Shown here piece by piece: positions 55,264 to 63,355 of a stretch of DNA of 64,000 nucleotides. A program made the position numbers and the translations under genes. Source of the stretch: an uncultured Prevotellaceae bacterium (GTDB lineage: Bacteria > Bacteroidota > Bacteroidia > Bacteroidales > UBA932). The notes under the pieces are model-generated. The model did not search any database. It saw only the letters and a list, made by a program, of their open reading frames with translations, and had not been told where the DNA came from. Within the stretch, counting starts at the first letter, position 1. Every line of letters begins with the position of its first letter. The stretch spans positions 248,001-312,000 of the forward strand of contig CAMVFZ010000001.1 of assembly GCA_947166905.1 (NCBI GenBank), in the 5' to 3' direction.

Positions 55264-56347
55264 ATTCTATCGCTCCGGAAATAAAGAGATTTACAATCGG
55301 CCTTAAAGGAGAGTTCGTAGTGAGAGTTACAATAATAAGAACCTCTCCCTTGGGGAGCTTGGAAGTATCTACATTAACCTTGAAAGTACCCTTGGCGCCG
55401 GGGACAAGTGAAGGTAATGCTCCTGGAGTAGCAGCCGGATTGTCAGGGTCTGCCTTATAGAACTTAAGAGGGCTCTTTCCGTCATTCTTCAGGGTAAAAA
55501 CAGCCTCTACGCGCTTTCCAGCCTTGACTACGCCAAAGCTATAGGTACTGGCCTCTGTCATAGGCTGGGAAGCCTTCTCTTTCTGCTCCTTTGTCAAACC
55601 GCTGAAGTCTTCCTTGGTGAAAGCCCAGAACTCAAACGGCTTGCCGGCCTTGCCATCGACCACGGGGGTAGCCTTATACCAGTTCTTGCCCCAAAGGTTC
55701 CTATCGGTCTTGACAGTATACACTACCTTTCCTGTTCCGCCGGCCGGGATAACCTCCGGTTCCATACGCACGGATAGGTTTGCCGATACATCCTTGAAGC
55801 TAACCTTCAGAGGCTTCTTGCCAAGATTGGCCACCATGGCAAAATCGCTTCTCTCACTGCCCTGATTGATATTTCCAACCTTGAAAACAGTCTCTTTGAT
55901 ACCAAGATTGCCGATGTGAACCGGGTACAACTCTGAAAGAGGCTTCTTCTTTTCGGTCACATTTCCGCGAAGACGCAGTATCACCGGCTTCTCAAGGGAA
56001 GTGATATAAACGGTAAGCGTTTTCTCGAAAGGATAAGCGCCCTGATCGTTGGAATAGGTGGCTGAAATGGTGCCGGTAGCCCCCTCTTTAATCGGGGTCT
56101 TTGTCCAGGTAACATCGGTGCAGCCACATGAAGAAACCACCTGCATAATGGCAAATGGCCTGTTCGCAATGTTCTTTACGGTAAAATCGCAGGACTTGGG
56201 GCCGTCGCTAAGCAGGAAGTCCCCAAAATCATGTACAACTTTGTCAAACTGCGCAATGCCCTCTACATCAACAGGTTTACCCGTCTGCGCAAAGGCGGAG
56301 GACAGACTCATCAGCGAGGCCAAAAGATATATTGCCAATTTCTTCAT
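55262..56347 (-). CDS. DUF1573-family secreted protein
   Basis: The 361-residue protein has a signal peptide (cleavage near SSAFAQ) and one full DUF1573 unit, with HDFGDFLLSDGPKSCDFTVKN, the conserved VSSCGCTDVTW and TISATYSNDQGAYPF. Two further Ig-like repeats follow (about 140-220 and 265-360). Members are abundant in Bacteroidota envelopes; a binding or structural role is inferred from the Ig-like fold, with no known activity. It is convergent with the M16 peptidase gene and divergent from the ferredoxin gene. Confidence 0.88.
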   Translation of the reverse strand: MKKLAIYLLASLMSLSSAFAQTGKPVDVEGIAQFDKVVHDFGDFLLSDGPKSCDFTVKNIANRPFAIMQVVSSCGCTDVTWTKTPIKEGATGTISATYSNDQGAYPFEKTLTVYITSLEKPVILRLRGNVTEKKKPLSELYPVHIGNLGIKETVFKVGNINQGSERSDFAMVANLGKKPLKVSFKDVSANLSVRMEPEVIPAGGTGKVVYTVKTDRNLWGKNWYKATPVVDGKAGKPFEFWAFTKEDFSGLTKEQKEKASQPMTEASTYSFGVVKAGKRVEAVFTLKNDGKSPLKFYKADPDNPAATPGALPSLVPGAKGTFKVNVDTSKLPKGEVLIIVTLTTNSPLRPIVNLFISGAIE

Positions 56348-56427
56348 AGATCAACGCGTTTGGAAAGATATTTGCAAAAATCGGAGCAAAGTTGACTATA
56401 AATCTTGATTATTCAAATTTAAACCCA

Positions 56428-56435
56428 TATTTTTG
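56428..56435 (+). promoter_or_regulatory. -7 element for the ferredoxin gene
   Basis: TATTTTTG with a near -33 match CTTG at 56404-56407 (20-base spacer). The leader to ATG 56478 is about 37 bases. Confidence 0.6.
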
Positions 56436-56477
56436 TATTCGACAAGTTGAATAAACAACAATTAAAAAGATAGAACA

Positions 56478-56651
56478 ATGGCTTACAAAATCAATCCCGA
56501 CGTATGCGTAGCATGCGGAACTTGCCAGGGTGAGTGCCCTGCAGGTGCAATCAACGAAGGCGATGTATACAGCATCGATCCTAACATCTGCCTTGACTGC
56601 GGTACATGCCAGGGCGTTTGCCCTACCGGCGCCATCGAGGCTGGTGAGTAA
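56478..56651 (+). CDS. Small 2[4Fe-4S] ferredoxin
   Basis: This 57-residue protein has two classic cluster motifs, CVACGTCQGECP (residues 10-21) and CLDCGTCQGVCP (residues 38-49), each followed by a PxGAI turn. That is the clostridial-type ferredoxin fold. It carries low-potential electrons in the cytoplasm and could accept them from the pyruvate oxidoreductase at 47778. It is monocistronic, with its own promoter and terminator, as is usual for an abundant electron carrier. It is short, so automated annotation may miss it. Confidence 0.96.
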   Translation: MAYKINPDVCVACGTCQGECPAGAINEGDVYSIDPNICLDCGTCQGVCPTGAIEAGE

Positions 56652-56667
56652 TTGATTACTCAAGGTT

Positions 56668-56702
56668 AAAAAAGCCATCCACTAACGTGGGTGGTTTTTT
56701 TA
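56668..56702 (+). terminator. Terminator after the ferredoxin gene
   Basis: CCATCCAC, loop TAAC, GTGGGTGG (one G-U pair) with an A-run before and T-run after. Confidence 0.88.
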
Positions 56703-56718
56703 ATACCATAAAATTTAC

Positions 56719-56726
56719 TATCTTTG
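56719..56726 (+). promoter_or_regulatory. -7 element for parE
   Basis: TATCTTTG matches TAnnTTTG; the leader to ATG 56749 is about 18 bases. The -33 region is a T-run. Confidence 0.55.
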
Positions 56727-56748
56727 TAGGTTGTGAGATAATATTATT

Positions 56749-58671
56749 ATGGCTGAGGTAAAATACACAGACGACAACATACGCACCCTGGAAGGCATAG
56801 AGCATATCAGGCGCAGGCCGGGTATGTACATAGGCCGTTTGGGTAACGGAGACAACCCCGGAGACGGTATCTATGTTTTGCTTAAGGAAATCGTGGACAA
56901 CTCCATCGACGAGTACTCCATGGGCTTTGGCAAGCAGGTTAAGATTGACATCACAGACAATGTGGTGACCGTACGCGACTACGGCCGCGGAATTCCGTTG
57001 GACTCTGTTGTAAAAGCCACCAGCCAGCTTAACACCGGCGGTAAGTTCGACGACGTAGCCTTCAAGAAAGCCGTAGGCCTTAACGGTGTCGGCACAAAGG
57101 CAGTAAACGCCTGCTCTTCAAGTTTTTATGTTCAGTCTTACAGGGACGGCGAAACTTCCTGGGCCAGCTACAACTTTGGAGAGCTTAAAGACAGCGGCAA
57201 GGGTCCTACTACAGAAAAGAACGGAACCTTCGTACGCTTCACCCCGGACGTAGAACTCTTCGGCCGCTACGAGTACCACAACGACTACGTAGAGACCATG
57301 GTCAAGAACTATTCCTACCTTAAGAAAGGTCTGGCCCTGGTTTACAACGGCACCACATACAAGAGCGAAAACGGTCTGCTCGACCTGGTAAACGAGAACC
57401 TCACGGAGACTCCCCTCTACTCTCCCATCCACCTGGAAGACGAGGACATAGAAATAGTGCTCACCCACGGCAACGCCTACGGAGAGAACATCGCCAGCTT
57501 TGTAAACGGCCAGAACACCCGTGACGGCGGTACCCACCTGGCAGCATTCAGGGAGGCCATCGCCAAGACGCTCAAGGACTTCTTCAAGAAGGATTACAAA
57601 CCGGAAGACTGCCGCCAGGGCGTAGTAGGCGCAGTAAGCGTACACATCCAGGAGCCTATCTTCGAGGGCCAGGCCAAGACAAAACTTGGCTCCACCTACA
57701 TGTGGGAGAAGGAAATGAAGGATGCCGATGGTAAGTATATCATCAACGAGGACGGCTCCCGCCAGATAGATCGTGGTCCTACCATCAGGGCCTTCATCAA
57801 CGACTTCATCTCCCGCAAGCTGGACAACTACCTGCACATGCACAAAGAGGTTGTCCCTGTCCTGGAGCAGAAGATCCGCGAATCCCAGAAAGAGCGCGAA
57901 GAAATAGCCGGTATCCAGAAGAAGACGCGTGAAAAGAACAAGCGCGCAAACGTATACAACCGCAAGCTTCGCGACTGCCGCTACCACTTCAACGACAAGG
58001 TAGCGAAGGATAAGGAAGAGCTTAAAGAAGCATCCAGCATCTTTATCACAGAGGGTGACTCCGCAAGCGGTACCATCACTAAGGTTCGTAACGCAAATAC
58101 CCAGGCAGTCTTCAGCCTAAGGGGCAAGCCCATCAACTGCTATAAGGAAAGCCGTCGTAAAGTAGCTGAAAACGAAGAACTTAACCTGTTGATATCGGCC
58201 CTGGGAGTAGAAGACGACCTTGACGATCTCCGCTACAACAACATCATCGTCGCAACCGATGCCGATGATGACGGAATGCACATCCGCATGCTGGTACTTA
58301 CCTTCTTCATGAAGTACTACCCGGATCTTATCCGCCGCGAGCATGTACATATTCTGCAGACTCCCCTCTTCCGCGTCCACAACAAGAAAGAGACCCGCTA
58401 CTGCTACAGCATAGAAGAGAAAGAGGCTGCGGTGAAAGAACTCAAGACCGGCGTGGAAATCACCCGATTCAAAGGTCTGGGAGAGATTTCTTCCAACGAG
58501 TTCGTAGACTTTATCGGAGAGAATATGAGGCTTGACCTTGTAAAGCTTTCCGACGAAGAGTCCATACAGGACATCATGGAGTTCTACATGGGCGCGAATA
58601 CAATTGACAGACAGAACTTTATCCGCCAGAATCTGCGCTCGGCAGAGGAGCTGGAGGATGTAAATATTTAA
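56749..58671 (+). CDS. parE: DNA topoisomerase IV subunit B
   Basis: ParE supplies the ATPase and TOPRIM parts of topoisomerase IV, which unlinks daughter chromosomes. The 640-residue protein has the GHKL ATPase (IRRRPGMYIG, EIVDNSIDE, GRGIP, LNGVGTKAVNA), a transducer domain, and a TOPRIM domain with ITEGDSASG near residue 434 and DADDDGMHI near 503. The opening sequence and length fit Bacteroidota ParE better than GyrB. The parC partner is not next to it; instead two lipid-metabolism genes follow on the same strand after 13 bases. Confidence 0.94.
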   Translation: MAEVKYTDDNIRTLEGIEHIRRRPGMYIGRLGNGDNPGDGIYVLLKEIVDNSIDEYSMGFGKQVKIDITDNVVTVRDYGRGIPLDSVVKATSQLNTGGKFDDVAFKKAVGLNGVGTKAVNACSSSFYVQSYRDGETSWASYNFGELKDSGKGPTTEKNGTFVRFTPDVELFGRYEYHNDYVETMVKNYSYLKKGLALVYNGTTYKSENGLLDLVNENLTETPLYSPIHLEDEDIEIVLTHGNAYGENIASFVNGQNTRDGGTHLAAFREAIAKTLKDFFKKDYKPEDCRQGVVGAVSVHIQEPIFEGQAKTKLGSTYMWEKEMKDADGKYIINEDGSRQIDRGPTIRAFINDFISRKLDNYLHMHKEVVPVLEQKIRESQKEREEIAGIQKKTREKNKRANVYNRKLRDCRYHFNDKVAKDKEELKEASSIFITEGDSASGTITKVRNANTQAVFSLRGKPINCYKESRRKVAENEELNLLISALGVEDDLDDLRYNNIIVATDADDDGMHIRMLVLTFFMKYYPDLIRREHVHILQTPLFRVHNKKETRYCYSIEEKEAAVKELKTGVEITRFKGLGEISSNEFVDFIGENMRLDLVKLSDEESIQDIMEFYMGANTIDRQNFIRQNLRSAEELEDVNI

Positions 58672-58684
58672 CCATCAGCAAGAT

Positions 58685-59245
58685 ATGTCACGTTGGGCAA
58701 AATTCTGCGGCTGGACGCTGCGCAAGATGGGATGGACTACGATAGGTGGCCCGGCACCGGAGAAGAAAGCAATTATCCTTGGTGTCCCCCACACATCCAT
58801 CATGGACTTTGTAGTATCCTACCTGTTCTACACGCAGTTCAATGCCGGCAAAGCCAAGGTCATGATCAAGAAGGAATTCTTCTTCTGGCCCCTTGGACCG
58901 GTGCTCCGTAAGATGGGAGCCATTCCCACAGACCGCAGCAATGCGACAGCAATGGTCAAAGGCTTGATTGACGAGATGGAAAAGGATGATACCTTCATCC
59001 TGGCCATCGCCCCCGAAGGCACCCGCAAACCGGTCAAGAAATGGAAGACCGGATACCATACAATAGCAAAGGCCGTAGACTGCCCCGTTTATCTGGGCTT
59101 CTTCGACTGGGGTACGAAACGCATCGGCAAAGGAGAGAAATTTGAGCTTACAGACGACGCCCGTAAAGATACTGACAAGATTCAAGCTATATATGAAACC
59201 ATGGGGCTGCAAGGCAAGCATCCCGATGGGTATATAACTCATTAG
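58685..59245 (+). CDS. PlsC-like 1-acyl-glycerophosphate acyltransferase family protein
   Basis: The 186-residue protein has the acyltransferase HX4D motif in GVPHTSIMDF (about residues 33-42) and a second motif APEGTRKPVKKWKTG with the phosphate-binding EGTR. It would acylate a lysophospholipid or related acceptor at the inner membrane. It is short for a PlsC protein (usually about 240). Its stop codon directly abuts the ATG of an acyl-activating enzyme, suggesting that the two work together in fatty-acid activation and transfer. Confidence 0.9.
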   Translation: MSRWAKFCGWTLRKMGWTTIGGPAPEKKAIILGVPHTSIMDFVVSYLFYTQFNAGKAKVMIKKEFFFWPLGPVLRKMGAIPTDRSNATAMVKGLIDEMEKDDTFILAIAPEGTRKPVKKWKTGYHTIAKAVDCPVYLGFFDWGTKRIGKGEKFELTDDARKDTDKIQAIYETMGLQGKHPDGYITH

Positions 59246-60898
59246 ATGAACAGTTACTACAGAAGACTCAAAAGAGACCGCGAGACTACTATCACTACGC
59301 TCGCAAAACTATTTGACTTTTCTACAGTTGCATTTAAGAAAAGGCAACTGTCCTCATATACGGACGGTACCGGGAGCTATACTTACGGTGAATTCCGTCA
59401 CAAGTGTCTGGATCTTTCACACAGGATGTCCCGCTTCGGCATCAAGGCCGGCGACAAAGTGGCCATCCTTTCCCAGAACATGCCCAACTGGACCGTCGCA
59501 CTTTTTGCCACGGTTCCCTTTGGCAGGGTAAGCGTGCCGATACTTCCGGATTCATCGGAAAGCGAGGTTACCAACATACTCACCCATTCCAGCGCCAAGG
59601 TGCTCTTCGTTTCACAGCGTTTCCTTTCCAAGGTATCGGAAGAATGCCGTGAAAAGCTCACTCTTATCTTTGATATAGAGACTCTGGAGCTTATTAAAAA
59701 GGACGAATCCGCCTTCACCTGCGAGGGTTGGGTTAAAGACCCGCAGCCGGACGATCTTGCTGCAATTATTTATACATCAGGCACTTCTGGCAACGCCAAG
59801 GGCGTAATGCTCAGTCATCGCAACTTCTGCCAGAATATTGTCGAGGCCTACCATGCACAGAAGGCCGGCAAAAAGGACAGGTGGCTGTCCATACTGCCGA
59901 TGTCCCATACTTACGAGCTGGCGCTTGCAGTTCTATATCCGCTTTACGTGGGAGCTTGCGTCTACTACCTTCACAAACCCCCGACACCATCGGTTCTTAT
60001 GAAGGCCATGAGGGATGTAAGGCCTACCATAATGTGCTCGGTTCCTCTTATCATAGAGAAAGTATACAAGTCAAATATCGCCCCTACGATAGAGCGTAGC
60101 CGCGTTCTAACATGGATGAGGAACAATACGCCCTGGATCTTGTACAAGTTGGTCGGCCGCAGGCTTAAAAGGAGTTTCGGCGGCAAGCTGAAGTTCTTTG
60201 GCGTGGGCGGCAGCAAACTGGATTCTACTGTAGAGGACTTCCTTAAGAGGGCAGGTTTCCCCTATGCCATCGGCTACGGTCTTACAGAGACGGCTCCGCT
60301 TATCACCAACGCCTGCGTTGGCAAGACGGTTGTCGGCAGCATCGGCGTACCGGCCTGGGGTATAGAGGTTAAGCTCCAGAATGTTAACCCTGAGACCGGG
60401 GAGGGAGAGATTGTGGTTCGTGGAGACAATGTGATGCTTGGCTATTACAAAGATCCGGAGCGTACCAAAAGTGTGATTTCCGATGATGGTTGGTTCCGTA
60501 CCCATGACCTTGCCTCTGTTGATGCCAAGGGCCGATATTATATCAAGGGTCGTCTTGGCAACATGATCGTTGGCCCTTCGGGCGAGAATATTTATCCTGA
60601 AGAGATTGAGGAGGTTATCAATGGTGCCGAGGGTGTAAATGAGTCCCTGGTTGTGGAGCGCGATGGTAAGCTTGTTGCTCTTGTTAAGTTTGACGATGAT
60701 TTCATCAACTGGGACCAGGCGCGTGAGGATAAGTTCTTTGAGGATTTGAACGCTAAGAAGCAGGCTCTGCTTGACTACGTTAACAAGCATGTGAGCAAAC
60801 AGAGCAAGATTGGCGATGTGGAGGCGATGAAGGAGGACTTCGAGAAAACGGCCACCCACAAAATCCGCCGTTTCAAGTATAAAGAGAATAAGAAATAG
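59246..60898 (+). CDS. Long-chain fatty-acid CoA ligase family (AMP-binding) enzyme
   Basis: The 550-residue enzyme activates fatty acids through an acyl-adenylate. Visible motifs are the P-loop IIYTSGTSGNAKGVMLSH (about 175-192), YGLTETAPL, GWFRTHDLASVDAKGRYY and KGRLGNMIVGPSGENIYP. It lies downstream of the PlsC-like gene without any gap, with parE before that. The final 500 bases use more T-ending codons than the first part of the gene. The acceptor (CoA or ACP) is not decided by sequence. Confidence 0.93.
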   Translation: MNSYYRRLKRDRETTITTLAKLFDFSTVAFKKRQLSSYTDGTGSYTYGEFRHKCLDLSHRMSRFGIKAGDKVAILSQNMPNWTVALFATVPFGRVSVPILPDSSESEVTNILTHSSAKVLFVSQRFLSKVSEECREKLTLIFDIETLELIKKDESAFTCEGWVKDPQPDDLAAIIYTSGTSGNAKGVMLSHRNFCQNIVEAYHAQKAGKKDRWLSILPMSHTYELALAVLYPLYVGACVYYLHKPPTPSVLMKAMRDVRPTIMCSVPLIIEKVYKSNIAPTIERSRVLTWMRNNTPWILYKLVGRRLKRSFGGKLKFFGVGGSKLDSTVEDFLKRAGFPYAIGYGLTETAPLITNACVGKTVVGSIGVPAWGIEVKLQNVNPETGEGEIVVRGDNVMLGYYKDPERTKSVISDDGWFRTHDLASVDAKGRYYIKGRLGNMIVGPSGENIYPEEIEEVINGAEGVNESLVVERDGKLVALVKFDDDFINWDQAREDKFFEDLNAKKQALLDYVNKHVSKQSKIGDVEAMKEDFEKTATHKIRRFKYKENKK

Positions 60899-60905
60899 AT
60901 TATAA

Positions 60906-60968
60906 CAAAAAAAGATCCCCTGAGACCCAGATACTATGACCGATGGGTATTCAGGGGACCTTTTTATT
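60906..60968. terminator. Bidirectional terminator with imperfect stem
   Basis: TCCCCTGA/TCAGGGGA and ACCCA/TGGGT form a two-part stem with a long loop, flanked by an A-run and a T-run, between convergent ligase and rplI genes. Confidence 0.8.
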
Positions 60969-60982
60969 GTTTGCAGTAAGTA

Positions 60983-61429
60983 TTACTCTGCTACAACCTC
61001 AAATTTGAAGGTGCCTTTAACTGCCTTGTAGCACTTAACTTCTGCCTCGTAGGTACCAAGTTCTTTCACTTCCTCTGCGAGGATGGTGATGTCCTTCTTG
61101 TCTACCTCTACGCCTGCTGCGACAAGAGCGTCTGCAAGCTGGGCGGTAGTAACGCTGCCGTAAATCTTGCCGGCCTCGCTAACCTTAACAGCAACCTTAA
61201 CGAGCATTGAGCTTACCTTAGCGGCGAGAGCCTCTGCGTCGGCAACCTTCTTAGCCTCTTTGTGAGCGCGCTGCTTGAGAGTCTCTGCGTGCTGCTTGAG
61301 TGCTGAGGGAGTTGCGAGGGTTGCGAAACCCTGAGGGATGAGATAGTTCACTGCGTAGCCGGTCTTAACCTTTACTACGTCGTCTGCGTGACCGAGGTTG
61401 GCCACATCTTTCTTAAGAATGATTTCCAT
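60983..61429 (-). CDS. rplI: 50S ribosomal protein L9
   Basis: The 148-residue protein starts MEIILKKDVANLGHADDVVKVK, with the conserved GYAVNYLIPQGFA loop, a long central helix and a C-terminal RNA-binding domain (KIYGSVTTAQLADAL). It is the last gene of the rpsF-rpsR-rplI operon, 14 bases after rpsR. It binds 23S rRNA near the L1 stalk. Confidence 0.98.
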   Translation of the reverse strand: MEIILKKDVANLGHADDVVKVKTGYAVNYLIPQGFATLATPSALKQHAETLKQRAHKEAKKVADAEALAAKVSSMLVKVAVKVSEAGKIYGSVTTAQLADALVAAGVEVDKKDITILAEEVKELGTYEAEVKCYKAVKGTFKFEVVAE

Positions 61430-61443
61430 AGTGCTATCTCCTA

Positions 61444-61716
61444 TTATTTAAGAAGGTCAGTAACATAAGGAAGAAGGGCCAGGGAGCGTGCTCTCTTGAT
61501 AGCCTGGGCAACCTTGCGCTGGAACTTCAGGGAAGTACCGGTGAGACGACGGGGAAGAATCTTACCCTGCTCATTGAGGAACTTCTTGAGGAACTCAGGA
61601 TCCTTGTAATCTACATACTTGATACCTGCCCTTTTGAAACGGCAGTATTTCTTCTTTCTAACCTCTACTGTAGGAGGGTTAAGATAGCGGATTTCGCTGT
61701 TCTGTGCATTTGCCAT
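61444..61716 (-). CDS. rpsR: 30S ribosomal protein S18
   Basis: The 90-residue protein has the typical [20 protein letters not shown] start of the core, [20 protein letters not shown] in the middle and a LALLPYVTD end. It pairs with S6 in the 30S platform. It lies between rpsF and rplI with short gaps of 17 and 14 bases. Confidence 0.98.
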   Translation of the reverse strand: MANAQNSEIRYLNPPTVEVRKKKYCRFKRAGIKYVDYKDPEFLKKFLNEQGKILPRRLTGTSLKFQRKVAQAIKRARSLALLPYVTDLLK

Positions 61717-61733
61717 AATTCTGTCCTCCTTTA

Positions 61734-62084
61734 TTATGCCTGCTGAGCCTTAGCCTGGCGGTTAGCCCTTCTCTTCTCTGCGTAAGCGACTGCGTCCTTG
61801 TCGAGAGCGACGGTGAGGAAGCGGATGATGCGCTCGTCACGATGATACTGGGTCTCAAGAGCTGCTACAAGCTGGGTGTCAGCCTTGAATTCGATAAGAT
61901 AATAGAAACCGGATGTCTTGTGCTGGATAGGATATGCCAGCTGCTTCAGACCCCAGTCCTCTTCGTACACAACTTCACCACCATTTTCTTTGATGAAGTT
62001 TACGTACTTGGCAACCGCTTCCTTCATCTGGGCCTCAGACAAAACGGGAGTTGCAATGAAAACGGTCTCGTACTGTTTGATCAT
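61734..62084 (-). CDS. rpsF: 30S ribosomal protein S6
   Basis: The 116-residue protein has [39 protein letters not shown] and [18 protein letters not shown], as expected for S6. It binds 16S rRNA together with S18. It is the first gene of the operon. A consensus promoter lies about 70 bases upstream, and the leader can fold, which may allow autogenous control as known for S6:S18 leaders elsewhere. Confidence 0.98.
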   Translation of the reverse strand: MIKQYETVFIATPVLSEAQMKEAVAKYVNFIKENGGEVVYEEDWGLKQLAYPIQHKTSGFYYLIEFKADTQLVAALETQYHRDERIIRFLTVALDKDAVAYAEKRRANRQAKAQQA

Positions 62085-62155
62085 TTTGTTTGTAATTAAT
62101 TGTAAATTAAATATTTAAATCCTGATTCCACCCCAAAAGGGCGCAAAAAGGATTG

Positions 62156-62187
62156 CAAATATAGCACCTTTCTTTTTGATATCCAAA
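62156..62187 (-). promoter_or_regulatory. Consensus promoter for rpsF-rpsR-rplI
   Basis: On the minus strand TTTG (62187-62184), a 20-base spacer and TATATTTG (62163-62156) match the consensus fully. Transcription would start near 62150, leaving a leader of about 65 bases. Confidence 0.85.
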
Positions 62188-62202
62188 TATTTAGTTAAAT
62201 AA

Positions 62203-62360
62203 CCTGCGTTGCCTCTAAAACCCGTGGACGCCCAAAGTTGCTACGCAACCAAAGGTAGTTAATACTGGGGGAACTATTCGCTCCCCCAAACCCCTTGCAT
62301 ATCCAACGCACCGTATGGGAGGGATGAAGCGAAGCGGAAGGTTTTAGAGGCAATGACAGG
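62203..62360. repeat. Structured palindromic repeat element, copy 2
   Basis: Outer arms at 62203-62222 and 62340-62360 pair along TTGCCTCTAAAACC and its complement, continuing with one bulge into CCTG. They enclose the same inner ends as copy 1: AAAACCCGTGGACGCCC on the left and GGGAGGGATGAAGCGAAGCG then AAGGTTTT on the right. The middle differs, with stem-loops GTTGC/GCAAC (62237-62249) and TGGGGG/CCCCCA (62266-62288). It lies between the rpsF and acyltransferase promoters. Confidence 0.82.
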
Positions 62361-62368
62361 TTTTTAAC

Positions 62369-62414
62369 TAATATTATCACATATATTATATTAATATTAT
62401 CACATATATTATAT
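62369..62414. repeat. 23-base tandem duplication
   Basis: Two exact adjacent copies (62369-62391 and 62392-62414), each starting TAATATTATCACATATATTA. The second copy ends at the first base of the -33 TTTG of the next promoter. Confidence 0.92.
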
Positions 62415-62444
62415 TTGATTTAAAACAATAAAACCGTATATTTG
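62414..62444 (+). promoter_or_regulatory. Consensus promoter for the LpxL-type gene
   Basis: TTTG at 62414-62417, a 19-base spacer and TATATTTG at 62437-62444. The ATG at 62452 is only 7 bases beyond, so the transcript is leaderless or nearly so. The AT-rich tandem duplication directly upstream resembles an UP element. Confidence 0.85.
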
Positions 62445-62451
62445 CGAGACT

Positions 62452-63354
62452 ATGGCAAAGGTTTGGTATAGCATTTTGATAGCGTTGATGCGGCCCTGGC
62501 AGTATCTTCCGCTAGGCTTTCATTACTTCTGGGGAAGGTTCCTTTCCTGGCTGATGAGAGTGGCCCGCTACCGCAAGGATGTAGTGCTCATAAACCTGTC
62601 CAGAAGCTTCCCGGATCTTAAATACAAAGAAATCAGAAAGATAGCCAAGCAGTTTTACAAAAACCTTGGTATGATCTCCGCAGAAACCCTGTGGCTCGGC
62701 GGTCGCGTACGCAGGAAAAATAAGGTATTCGGGAAAGGCATCGTACAGTTGGAAAACGGGCAGGAGATTTATGATGCCATCGGCAAAAGCAGCGTAATGA
62801 TTCTTAATAGCCACGCCGGCAACTGGGAGCTGATCGGCGCATATATGCAAAAGCTTTGCGACGAATCGGCCGATATCATTTCTGAAAAAGATGTTGCAGT
62901 AGTGTACCGCAGGCTGCACAGCAAATTCTCCGAAGAGTTCTTCCGCCGCAATCGCTGCGCCCTGCAGGCAAAGGACTTCGAAGGCTACGTAGAATCCCGC
63001 GTGGTGATGCGCTACATGGTAAGGCACCGCAAAGAGAAAAAGATTTACGTATTCCCCAATGACCAGTATCCCTATGGCACCGCCATTGCAAGAAGCACAG
63101 TAGACTTCCTGAACCAGAAGACGGAAGTAATGGTCGGCGGAGCAGAGGTAGCTGAAAGGATGGGAATGAGCGTATTCTATATGTATGCAGACAGAACGGC
63201 CAAAGGCCGCTATGTCGTACGCTTCAGCAAGATCTGCGACAACGCCGCTGAGCTTGGCACGGAAGCAATTATAAAAGAGTATTACAGGCGCCTGGAAGAG
63301 GATATCCGCAAGAATCCGTCCAACTATCTATGGAGCCACAAAAGATGGAAATAG
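62452..63354 (+). CDS. LpxL/HtrB-type lipid A acyltransferase family protein
   Basis: The 300-residue protein has one hydrophobic N-terminal segment, the HX4E-type motif NSHAGNWELIG near residue 120, a conserved FPNDQYPYG region (usually FxxDQ) and the typical ending NYLWSHKRWK. Family members add a secondary acyl chain to lipid A at the inner membrane. Whether this one acylates lipid A or another lipid such as an aminolipid is not decided by sequence. The next gene starts one base after its stop. Confidence 0.92.
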   Translation: MAKVWYSILIALMRPWQYLPLGFHYFWGRFLSWLMRVARYRKDVVLINLSRSFPDLKYKEIRKIAKQFYKNLGMISAETLWLGGRVRRKNKVFGKGIVQLENGQEIYDAIGKSSVMILNSHAGNWELIGAYMQKLCDESADIISEKDVAVVYRRLHSKFSEEFFRRNRCALQAKDFEGYVESRVVMRYMVRHRKEKKIYVFPNDQYPYGTAIARSTVDFLNQKTEVMVGGAEVAERMGMSVFYMYADRTAKGRYVVRFSKICDNAAELGTEAIIKEYYRRLEEDIRKNPSNYLWSHKRWK

Positions 63355-63355
63355 T

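Larger units (their letters stand above)
62085..62451. other. Divergent intergenic region rpsF / acyltransferase
   Basis: This 367-base gap holds, from left to right, the rpsF leader and promoter, copy 2 of the structured repeat, a 23-base tandem duplication and the rightward promoter. No coding sequence is evident. Confidence 0.8.

Noticed and set aside
57118..57987. 289-residue antisense frame within parE
   Set aside because: It is a shadow of parE with no independent signals.
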